Part shown: positions 51,747 through 58,722 of the stretch, one piece after another | How the letters are laid out: every line of letters begins with the position of its first letter | How positions within the stretch are numbered: position 1 is the first letter of the stretch | NCBI GenBank assembly: GCA_965243615.1 | Contig: CBDEVO010000003.1 | Location: 5,518,001 to 5,582,000 of the forward strand | DNA length: 64,000 nucleotides | DNA from: JAJEEA01 sp965243615 | Lineage (GTDB): Bacteria; Acidobacteriota; Vicinamibacteria; Vicinamibacterales; UBA8438 | Direction of reading: 5' to 3' | Position numbers and translations under genes: made by a program | Notes under the pieces: model-generated | What the model saw: the letters and a program-made list of their open reading frames with translations, nothing else | Databases searched by the model: none | Told to the model about the DNA's origin: nothing

Positions 51747-52589
51747 CTACAGCGTCAAGCCGATCAGCATGGAAGCGGCGAGATAGGTGACGCCCTCGAT
51801 GACCCCGGCGCCCAGGTTGGGCCGCTCCTGCACCAGCTCGTCGGTCAGGCTCGCGCCGGGCAGCAGCACCTTGTCGGCGAAGAGCCGGACCAGCGGCAGC
51901 AGGACAAGCCCCACGACCAGGTAGTACCCGAACTCGGTCAGGCTCTCGTTCCAGGAGACGAAGTCTCCCTCGCCGGCGAGGCGGATGACGTTGCCGAACC
52001 CGACGAGGACCCCCGCGAAGGCGACGGCGACGGCGACGTTGCCCCCTTCGATCTGGTCGTGGAGGTCGTACGCCGTGATCCGGTCGTAGAGGACCCCGGC
52101 GACGACGAGGGCGGCGAGGCCGGTGACCCAGAACACGAGCCCCGACGCCAGCCCGCCCTCGCCGGACATCGCGCCGGCCGTGATCAGCCCCACCGCGACG
52201 TAGTTGGCCCCCTCGAGGATGCCCACGCCGACGTTCCGGTCCTCGACGATCTCGCGCTCGTTGTCGAACCGCGAGAACACGAGACGGTCGTTGACCCAGG
52301 CCGACAGGTTGAGGAGGACGATGGCGAGCCCGCCGTAGATGACGAGGCCGATGACGTCGTCGAGGAGGCTGACCGAGGCGGGCCCGGACACGACGCCGCC
52401 GAGCACGATGACCAGCCCCAGGTAGTAGCCGGCGACGGTGACCGCGAGGGCCAGGTTGTCCTTCTCGAGCAGCTCGACCCGGAGCACGAAACGCCGGTGG
52501 AGCGCGTCGTAGACCCACTTGCCGACGGCGAGCAGGACGAGGATGACGGCCAGGTAGGTGAAACCGGCCACTATCTGATCCACGGACAT
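51747..52589 (-). CDS. Tandem DUF350 (YjfL-like) membrane protein
   Basis: 280 residues with about eight transmembrane helices arranged as two DUF350 units (residues about 1-140 and 141-280). Each contains an 'NxAVAVxxAGxxLG' motif: 'DNLALAVTVAGYYLGLVIVLGG' in the first and 'GNVAVAVAFAGVLVGFGNVIRLAG' in the second. The first unit continues with 'VEDRNVGVGILEGANYVAVGLI' and the second ends with 'ERPNLGAGVIEGVTYLAASMLIG'. DUF350 proteins recur beside PspA homologues and polyamine genes; their role is unknown. The spacing to the channel gene is 62 bp. Confidence 0.88.
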   Translation of the reverse strand: MSVDQIVAGFTYLAVILVLLAVGKWVYDALHRRFVLRVELLEKDNLALAVTVAGYYLGLVIVLGGVVSGPASVSLLDDVIGLVIYGGLAIVLLNLSAWVNDRLVFSRFDNEREIVEDRNVGVGILEGANYVAVGLITAGAMSGEGGLASGLVFWVTGLAALVVAGVLYDRITAYDLHDQIEGGNVAVAVAFAGVLVGFGNVIRLAGEGDFVSWNESLTEFGYYLVVGLVLLPLVRLFADKVLLPGASLTDELVQERPNLGAGVIEGVTYLAASMLIGLTL

Positions 52590-52710
52590 CTCACGCCCTC
52601 CCGAGGCCAGTCAGCCCGCGGCGGAAGCTGCATTCGACGGACGATGCGTCCTGTGCCTCGCCGGGTCCTGGTTCGAATACGGGTTCCGCCACGAGGCAGC
52701 CCGACGACCG

Positions 52711-52787
52711 CCGTCCGCGGCTCCGATTGCCGCCCAACCACCCTGCCGGGGGTCTGCACCGTTCGACGGGCGCGGCCCCCCGGCCTA
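52711..52787 (-). repeat. Hairpin-core dispersed repeat, minus orientation, inside the PspA operon
   Basis: On the minus strand the TAG stop of the lipoprotein gene opens the element: TAGGCCGGGGGGCCGC, then ACGGTGCAGACCCCC, then the core GGTGGTTGGGCGGC, AATCGGAGCCGCGGAC. Because it lies between two genes of one operon (lipoprotein and DUF350), it may attenuate or process the transcript rather than end it. Confidence 0.8.
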
Positions 52788-53588
52788 CTTGCCGAAGCTG
52801 CGCACACCGCCCGCCATGCGGCTGCGGACCCGCTGGCCGAACGACCGGCCCTGAGCGGCCTGGCGCGCCTGCTGCCGGCGGAAGAAGTCGGGGCTGGTCT
52901 GCCGGGTGGTGGACCCGTTGGTGCCGTACACGCCGCCACCGGGTCCATAGTAGGTCTGGCCCCGGCTCCGCGCGTCCCGGTAGCCGTCCCAGTCGTCGCG
53001 GTAGACGGGGCGCCCGAAGCCGCCGATGAGGTTGCTCAGCAGCGCGTACTGGCCGTAGAACTCCCAGAACGACCGGCCGCCCCCGTCGTCGCGCCACTGC
53101 CCGTACCGCTCGTCGCCCACCTGCTGGTAACCGGGTGGATGCTCACCCTGATCGACGGCCCCGTCGGGGCCCTTCGACAGGACCACCATGCCGAGCGACG
53201 ACCGGTAGCGGTCGTAGGTCCCGGAGTCGACCTCCAGCCAGTCGAGGACCGCTTCGCGGTAGACCGGCCCCTCAGAGCCCGCCTGGGGCTCGCCGACCAC
53301 GACCCGGTACTGGTGGGCGTATCCGAAGCCCTCGTCGCTCATGTCCTGGAGCACCACCGAGTACTCGGGGAAGCGGTCGAGCTCCTGCTCGAGGCGGTCG
53401 AGGGGGGTCTGCGTGGCGCAGGACCCGGCCGCGAGCAGGGCCGACGCGAGGAGCGCCGCGGTTGCGCCCCGCCACGCGGGCGCCCGGCGGGACGGGGTGG
53501 AGCGACAGGCTTCCCCGAGAGCGCCCGGCGCCGCGCGCCGGCTCGCGATCCGCGGGGGCGTCGCCATTCGGCGGCAGAGGCGGTTCAT
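52785..53588 (-). CDS. Uncharacterised lipoprotein of the PspA/DUF350 operon
   Basis: 267 residues from ATG 53588, which overlaps the DUF4178 stop (ATGA). A long basic N-terminus precedes the hydrophobic 'ATAALLASALLAAGSC'; the Cys there is a probable lipidation site, and a start at ATG 53567 is also possible. The middle holds 'DRLEQELDRFPEYSVVLQDMSDEG' and 'GQWRDDGGGRSFWEFYGQYALLSNLIGG'; the tail is Gly/Arg-rich with 'RSFGQRVRSRMAGGVRSFGK'. No family is recognised with certainty. Its place corresponds to yjfM (DUF1190) in E. coli. Confidence 0.72.
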   Translation of the reverse strand: MNRLCRRMATPPRIASRRAAPGALGEACRSTPSRRAPAWRGATAALLASALLAAGSCATQTPLDRLEQELDRFPEYSVVLQDMSDEGFGYAHQYRVVVGEPQAGSEGPVYREAVLDWLEVDSGTYDRYRSSLGMVVLSKGPDGAVDQGEHPPGYQQVGDERYGQWRDDGGGRSFWEFYGQYALLSNLIGGFGRPVYRDDWDGYRDARSRGQTYYGPGGGVYGTNGSTTRQTSPDFFRRQQARQAAQGRSFGQRVRSRMAGGVRSFGK

Positions 53589-54133
53589 TCCGGACTCCCG
53601 GGCAGGATGTGGGTGAACTGGTACTCCTCGACCACGCGGCCGGCCGCCGCCGTGAACTCCGTCTCGCCCCACTGCTCGACGCCGACGAACGCGGTCTCCG
53701 CCTCGTCGGCGAACTCCCAGCGGACCAACGGCTCGCCGGCCCCGGCCCCGTCGGGGAACATGTGCCCCGCGTAGGAGGCGTCGAGGCGGTACTCGGCGCC
53801 CTCGAAGACGATGCGCTCCGGGGGGTCGTCGTGGTCGAGGATGTGCCGCCGGACGTCGCCGGCGATGTCGCCGACGGCGATGCGGCGCGACAGCGACCAG
53901 GCGTCGCCGGCCCGCTCGAGGTAGCGCTGCTCGCCGCTCGCGGTCAGCTCCCACTCCTCGAGGTCGTCGTCGAGGCCCGAGAACCGGTAGCGGGAGTAGC
54001 CGGTCACCTTCCAGGTCCGGAGGTCGTAGTCGACGAGGTAGCCGACCTTGAGCTTCCGGAGGACCAGGTCGGCGAGGGGATCGGGAGCGTCATCCTTCGG
54101 TTTCCGGCCGAACAGCCGATCGGTGAGACCCAC
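53585..54133 (-). CDS. DUF4178 domain protein, first gene of the PspA operon
   Basis: 182 residues from GTG 54133, preceded by AAGGAG 8 bases upstream, which decides the start. It has 'GYLVDYDLRTWKVTGYSRYRF', 'EEWELTASGEQRYLER' and a closing 'VEEYQFTHILPGS', features of DUF4178-type proteins found with PspA, DUF350 and spermidine synthase genes. It is all-beta, cytosolic, with no catalytic motif. It leads the operon DUF4178, lipoprotein, DUF350, K+ channel, YjfI-like, PspA. It is divergent from the PQQ dehydrogenase. Confidence 0.75.
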   Translation of the reverse strand: MGLTDRLFGRKPKDDAPDPLADLVLRKLKVGYLVDYDLRTWKVTGYSRYRFSGLDDDLEEWELTASGEQRYLERAGDAWSLSRRIAVGDIAGDVRRHILDHDDPPERIVFEGAEYRLDASYAGHMFPDGAGAGEPLVRWEFADEAETAFVGVEQWGETEFTAAAGRVVEEYQFTHILPGSPE

Positions 54134-54239
54134 GAGAGCGCTCCTTCCGGTTCCTATGCTAATCGCTCGCGGGCTTTCGACCAAGCGGAAGCACGGCCGC
54201 GGCGAAGCGGCGCGAGCCGGTTCGGACGTGTTACGGTTG

Positions 54240-56096
54240 ATGTCCATGGCCACGACAACGACGACCCGCCGGACTCGTTCGACCGGGAATCCATGCGAAG
54301 GCAGGCTCGAATCCGCGCCCTCGCCGCTCCATCGCGCGATGCTCGCCGCCCTCGCGGCGGCCTGCCTGTCACCGGCGGCGGCAGCCGGTCAGGCCCCGCC
54401 CGCCGCGGCGTTCGTCCCGGTCACCGACGCGATGCTCCAGGACCCCGCCCCCGGGGACTGGCTCATGTGGCGACGCACCCTCGACGGATGGGGCTACAGC
54501 CCCCTCGACCAGATCGACCGCGGCAACGTGGGCGACCTGCGCATGGTGTGGTCTCGCGCCCTCGCGCCGGGGCGGCAGGAGGGCACGCCCCTCGCCTATG
54601 GCGGCGTCCTCTACATGCCCCAGGCCAGCGACGTCATCGAGGCCATCGACGCGGTGACCGGCGACCTGATCTGGCAGCACCGCCGGAACCTGCCCAACGA
54701 CGTCTACGACTTCGTCGGCGGCAACGCCCGCAACAACCGCAACATCGCCATCCACGGTCGCTTCATCATCAATACGAGCGACGACAACTACGCGTTCGCC
54801 CTCGACGCCGAGACCGGCGAGATCGCATGGGAGACACGGATCTTCGACTACCGGGAGACCCCGGCCGGCCACAGCTCGGGGCCGATCGTCGCCGACGGCC
54901 GGGTCATCTCCGGGCGGAGCTGCCGGCCCCGCGGAGGGCCCGAGTCGTGCGTCATCGTGGCCCACGACGCGCGGACCGGCGACGAGCTGTGGCGGCGCCG
55001 CACGGTGCCGGCGCCGGGCGAGCCGGGCGACGAGACGTGGGGCGGCGTGCCCTACGAGGAGCGGGTCCACGTGGGCACGTGGATGCCGGCGAGCTACGAC
55101 CCCGAGCTGCGGCTCATCTACCAGGGCACCTCGGTCACCTCGCCGGCCCCGAAATTCATGCTCGGCGGGGTCGAGAACACCCACCTCTACCACAACTCCA
55201 CCCTCGCCCTCGACGTCGAGACCGGCGAGATCCGCTGGTTCTACCAGCACATGAACGACCACTGGGACCTCGACCACCCCTTCGAGCGCATCCTCGTCGA
55301 CACCGCGGTGGCGCCGGATCCCGACGCGGTGAGCTGGATCAACCCGCGCATCCGGCCGGGCGAGGTGCGGAAGGTGATGACCGGCATCCCCGGCAAGACC
55401 GGCCTCGTCTACACCCTCGACCGCGAGACCGGCGAGTTCCTGTGGGCCACCCCCACCGTGGCCCAGAACGTCATCGACCACATCGACGGGGCGACCGGGG
55501 CGGTGACCGAGAACGCGGAGGTGATCTTCACGGCCGAGGGCCAGACGGTGCTGGCGTGCCCCAACATGCACGGCGGCAAGGACTGGGAGGCGGGCGCCTA
55601 CAGCCCCCTGACGAACACCCTGTACATGCCGATGCGCAACATGTGCCAGCGACTGCTCGCGACGACCTCCCCCGACGCCTCGCACCGCATCTACGCGCTG
55701 GCGGTGCGCCACGAGCACGCGCCGGGCAGCGAGCAGCTCGGCGCCGTGTACGCGATCTCGGCCGAGACCGGCGAGACGCGCTGGCTGCACCAGCAGCGCG
55801 CCGCGACCCTGTCCCTGGTCGCGACCGGCGGCGGCCTCGTCTTCGGCGGCGACGCGAACGGCCGGTTCCGCGCGTTCGACGACGAGACAGGCGAGGTGCT
55901 GTGGGAGATCAACCTCGGCTCGCCGGTCAGCGGCTTCCCCGTCAGCTTCGCGGTGGACGGACGCCAGTACGTCGCGGTAGGCACCGGCGGCGCCGCGACG
56001 ACCCGCAGCTTTCTCCAACTGACGCCGGAGCTGCGCCCGAGCAACGGCAACAACCTGTTCGTCTTCGCGCTTTCGGAGCCGGAGTCCGAGCCGTAA
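54240..56096 (+). CDS. PQQ-dependent dehydrogenase (quinoprotein, no heme)
   Basis: 618 residues with signal segment 'AMLAALAAACLSPAAAAGQ'. It is an eight-bladed propeller with recurrent tryptophan-docking motifs such as 'AIDAVTGDLIWQHRR', 'ALDAETGEIAWETRI', 'ALDVETGEIRWFYQHMNDHWDLD' and 'AFDDETGEVLWEINLG'; it ends 'GNNLFVFAL'. No CxxCH heme site is present, so electrons must pass to a separate acceptor. The substrate is probably an alcohol or sugar. The last codons (GAGTCCGAGCCGTAA) are formed by the hairpin arm of a repeat copy. ATG 54246 is an alternative start. Confidence 0.9.
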   Translation: MSMATTTTTRRTRSTGNPCEGRLESAPSPLHRAMLAALAAACLSPAAAAGQAPPAAAFVPVTDAMLQDPAPGDWLMWRRTLDGWGYSPLDQIDRGNVGDLRMVWSRALAPGRQEGTPLAYGGVLYMPQASDVIEAIDAVTGDLIWQHRRNLPNDVYDFVGGNARNNRNIAIHGRFIINTSDDNYAFALDAETGEIAWETRIFDYRETPAGHSSGPIVADGRVISGRSCRPRGGPESCVIVAHDARTGDELWRRRTVPAPGEPGDETWGGVPYEERVHVGTWMPASYDPELRLIYQGTSVTSPAPKFMLGGVENTHLYHNSTLALDVETGEIRWFYQHMNDHWDLDHPFERILVDTAVAPDPDAVSWINPRIRPGEVRKVMTGIPGKTGLVYTLDRETGEFLWATPTVAQNVIDHIDGATGAVTENAEVIFTAEGQTVLACPNMHGGKDWEAGAYSPLTNTLYMPMRNMCQRLLATTSPDASHRIYALAVRHEHAPGSEQLGAVYAISAETGETRWLHQQRAATLSLVATGGGLVFGGDANGRFRAFDDETGEVLWEINLGSPVSGFPVSFAVDGRQYVAVGTGGAATTRSFLQLTPELRPSNGNNLFVFALSEPESEP

Positions 56097-56235
56097 ACGG
56101 CGCGGACTCCGGCAGGGTTGGTTGGGCGCCAAGCGGAGCCGAAGGCGACGATTGGCGGGCTCGGAGTCCGAGCCGTAGACGGCGCGGACTCCGGCAGGGT
56201 TGGTTCGGCGCCAAAGCGGAGCCGCAGGCGCAAGG
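56078..56235 (+). repeat. Two tandem copies of the dispersed repeat, 82-bp period
   Basis: GGAGTCCGAGCCGT starts at 56081 and again at 56163. Each is followed by ACGGCGCGGACTCC (a 14-bp stem with one mismatch), then GGCAGGGTTGGTT, GGCGCCAAGCGGAGCCG and, in the first copy, ATTGGCGGGC. The first hairpin runs into the coding end of the PQQ dehydrogenase, whose TAA stop is in the loop. The 82-bp unit is the simplest full form of the family. Confidence 0.92.
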
Positions 56236-56250
56236 TCGCGCCGCCTCGGT

Positions 56251-56256
56251 TATGAT
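56251..56256 (+). promoter_or_regulatory. Putative -10 box TATGAT placed for leaderless start
   Basis: TATGAT ends 6 bp before the ATG at 56263. As at 45583 and 58709, transcription would begin at the start codon. No Shine-Dalgarno sequence lies between. Confidence 0.5.
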
Positions 56257-56262
56257 TGGCCC

Positions 56263-56763
56263 ATGGATGTGCTGGTCGGCATCGCCAATCTCGTCGTCCT
56301 GCTGTTCATCATCGAGGCATGGGTCACGGGCCGCATCCGCGGCGCCCTCGCCAGGACGACGTCCGAACACGTGGACGAGCGGTTGAACGATCCCGCGAGC
56401 CCCGGGAACGTCCGCCTCGACGGCCTCGACCGCCGCCTGGACGCTCTCGACAACCGGCTCGACGGCCTCGACAACCGCCTGGACGCCCTCGACAACCGGC
56501 TCGACGGCCTCGACAACAGCCTGAGCGGGCTCGACACGCGGCTCGAAGGGCTCGACCGCCGGGTGAGCGACCTCGACGCCCGGGTGGCCGGGCTCGACGA
56601 CCGGCTCGGCCGCGTCGATGCCCAGGTCGCGGTGCTCAACGCCCAGACATCGCAGCAGATCGGCGATCTCGACCGGCGCGTGCGGGAACGGTTCCGCGGT
56701 CTCGAGCGGCGCGAGCGCGCTCCGGAAGCCGACGGCGGTGGCGCCGCGGAAGGCCCTTCCTGA
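56263..56763 (+). CDS. Membrane-anchored coiled-coil protein with heptad repeats
   Basis: 166 residues. A short N-terminal transmembrane helix (VLVGIANLVVLLFIIEAWV) precedes near-identical heptads LDGLDNR/LDALDNR (about residues 50-90), then degenerate heptads to about 140 and a charged tail. The repeats are also identical at DNA level with a 21-bp step, so the number may change by slippage. It resembles the coiled coil at 26361 in layout but uses heptads instead of hendecads. The function is unknown. Confidence 0.78.
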   Translation: MDVLVGIANLVVLLFIIEAWVTGRIRGALARTTSEHVDERLNDPASPGNVRLDGLDRRLDALDNRLDGLDNRLDALDNRLDGLDNSLSGLDTRLEGLDRRVSDLDARVAGLDDRLGRVDAQVAVLNAQTSQQIGDLDRRVRERFRGLERRERAPEADGGGAAEGPS

Positions 56764-56776
56764 TCGAGTCCCTTCG

Positions 56777-56832
56777 GCCTCCTGGCGGGTTGGTTGGGCG
56801 CCAGGCAGAGCCGCAGGCGACGACCGGCGGGC
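56777..56832 (+). repeat. Core-only copy of the dispersed repeat
   Basis: CTCCTGGCGGGTTGGTTGGG then CGCCAGGCAGAGCCGCAGGC and GACGACCGGCGGGC. The hairpin arms are nearly gone. It is 16 bp after the stop of the heptad coiled-coil gene and lies before the convergent Sel1 gene. Confidence 0.8.
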
Positions 56833-56883
56833 TTGGATCCGCGCCGGCGCCCCGCGAGAGCCGGGCAGCGCCGCCGCGAGCCG

Positions 56884-58650
56884 TTACGGCCCGCCGGCGC
56901 TTCCGCTCAACCGCGCCCGCACGTTCGCCTCCGCCCGGGCGACCTGCTCGGCCGTCATCCCCGCCGCGACGCCGTCGCGCGCCCGGGCGATGGCGGCGCC
57001 CTCCGCCCCGGGAACCTGCAGGGCGGCGAGGCTGAGCCAGGTGAGGGCGGCCACGAGATCACGCTCGACGCCGCGGCCCTCGGCGTGCAGGCGGCCGAGC
57101 TCGCCCTGCGCGAAGGGGTGTCCCTGCTCGGCGGCCAGGCGCACCCACCGCGCCGCCTCGGCCTCGTCCCGGGGAACTCCGCGACCCTCCGTATGGGCGA
57201 ACCCGAGATAGAACTGCGCGTCGGGGTATCCCTGGTCGGCGGCGAGGCGAATCAGCCGCACCGCCTCGGCGTCGTCCTGCCCCACCCCGCCGCCCTCGAG
57301 GTAGGCGAGCCCGAGGTAGTACTGCGCCTGAGGATGTCCCTGTTCGGTGGCGCGACGGAACCACCGCAGGGCCTCCGCCGGGTCCCGCCCCACGCCGCGC
57401 CCTTCGGCGTACATCGCCCCGAGGTTCGCCTGGGCCTGAGGGTCGCCCTGATCGGCCGCGAGCCGGAACCACCGCACCGCCTCCCCAAAGTCCTGCGGCA
57501 TGCCGAGGCCCGCCGCGTGCATCGCCCCGAGGCTGCCCTGCGCCTGGGGGTGCCCCTGCTCCGCCGCGAGGCGGAACCACCGCGCCGACTCCGCGTCGTC
57601 CTGGGGCACGCCGCCGCCCTGGGCGTGGAGGATCCCGAGCTGGAACTGCGCCTCGGCGAGGCCCTGATCGGCCGCGAGCCGGATCCAGCGCGCGGCTTCC
57701 GCCTCGTCCGGGGAGACCCCGCCGCCGACGAGGTACATGGTGCCCAGTTGTCCCTGGGCGATGGCGTGGCCCTGCTCCGCCCCAAGCCGGAGCCACCGCA
57801 CCGCCTCGGCGTCGTCCTGGGCGACTCCGCGGCCCTCGCCGTACGCGAAACCCAGGTTCACCTGGGCCTGCGCGTCGCCCTGATCGGCCGCGAGCCGGTA
57901 CCAGCGCGCGGCCTCCGCGAGATCCCGCGGCACCCCGCGCCCGTCGGCGTAGAGCAACCCGAGCTGGCCCTGCGCCTCGGCGAGGCCCTGGTCCGCCGCG
58001 AGCCGAATCAGCCGGACCGCCTCCGAATCGTCCTGCGGGACGCCGCGCCCGCCCGCGTACAGCATCCCCAGCCGGCTCTGCGCCTCGGCCAGCCCCTGGT
58101 CCGCCGCGAGCCGAATCAGCCGGGCCGCCTCCGAATCGTCCTGCGGGACGCCGCGCCCGCCCGCGTACATCGCGCCGAGCTGACCCTGGGCCCGGGCGTC
58201 CCCCTGGTCGGCCGCGAGCCGGAGCCACCGCAGCGCCTCGGCGTCGTCCCGCCCCACCCCGCCGCCCCCGGCGTAGAGCGCCCCGAGCCGACCCTGGGCG
58301 GCGACGAGCCCCTGCTCGGCCGCGAGGCGGAGCCACCGCGCCGCCTCCGCACCGCTTCGGGGGACCCCGAGGCCCTCCGCGTACATCTCGCCCAAACGGC
58401 CCTGGGCGGCGGCGAGCCCCTGCTCGGCCGCCATCCGGAACCACCGCGCCGCCTCGACGTCGTCCTCGGATACCCCGCGGCCCTCGTCGTACATCGACCC
58501 GAGCTCGAGCTGGGCCTCGACGTCCCCCCCTTCCGCGGCCAGGCGGAGACCGTCGACGTCGCCACCCGGAGAGCACGCCCAGAGGGCGGCGCTCAACCCG
58601 CAGGCCAATGCGGCAGCGCCGGGGCGCCCGAAACCGGGGCAGGGGAGCAT
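56884..58650 (-). CDS. Sel1-repeat lipoprotein, 14 repeats
   Basis: 588 residues. The signal ends in a lipobox (AALWAC, Cys26). Fourteen consecutive 36-residue Sel1-like repeats follow (about residues 42-545), each of the type 'G(x)AxAQxxLGxMYxxGxGVxxDxxEAxRWxRLAAxQ'; the last runs into a helical cap. Sel1 repeats bind proteins or peptidoglycan-associated partners. Being lipidated, it probably works at the outer or inner membrane surface. The repeats are highly regular in DNA (108-bp period), suggesting recent expansion. Confidence 0.92.
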   Translation of the reverse strand: MLPCPGFGRPGAAALACGLSAALWACSPGGDVDGLRLAAEGGDVEAQLELGSMYDEGRGVSEDDVEAARWFRMAAEQGLAAAQGRLGEMYAEGLGVPRSGAEAARWLRLAAEQGLVAAQGRLGALYAGGGGVGRDDAEALRWLRLAADQGDARAQGQLGAMYAGGRGVPQDDSEAARLIRLAADQGLAEAQSRLGMLYAGGRGVPQDDSEAVRLIRLAADQGLAEAQGQLGLLYADGRGVPRDLAEAARWYRLAADQGDAQAQVNLGFAYGEGRGVAQDDAEAVRWLRLGAEQGHAIAQGQLGTMYLVGGGVSPDEAEAARWIRLAADQGLAEAQFQLGILHAQGGGVPQDDAESARWFRLAAEQGHPQAQGSLGAMHAAGLGMPQDFGEAVRWFRLAADQGDPQAQANLGAMYAEGRGVGRDPAEALRWFRRATEQGHPQAQYYLGLAYLEGGGVGQDDAEAVRLIRLAADQGYPDAQFYLGFAHTEGRGVPRDEAEAARWVRLAAEQGHPFAQGELGRLHAEGRGVERDLVAALTWLSLAALQVPGAEGAAIARARDGVAAGMTAEQVARAEANVRARLSGSAGGP

Positions 58651-58708
58651 GGTGGAATGGAAGACACGGCGATTATACGACAGCGCCGGGGCCGCTCCCC
58701 CCGTCTGG

Positions 58709-58714
58709 TATAGT
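58709..58714 (+). promoter_or_regulatory. Putative -10 box TATAGT for the FG-GAP lipoprotein gene
   Basis: TATAGT is 8 bp upstream of GTG 58723, again with no Shine-Dalgarno sequence, suggesting a leaderless transcript. It is the best match to a consensus -10 box in the window. Confidence 0.5.
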
Positions 58715-58722
58715 CAACCCCG

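Noticed and set aside
53135..56386. Very long + strand frame across DUF4178, the lipoprotein and PQQ dehydrogenase
   Set aside because: Composition is low-complexity Arg/Pro/Gly; the PQQ dehydrogenase in another frame has full motifs.
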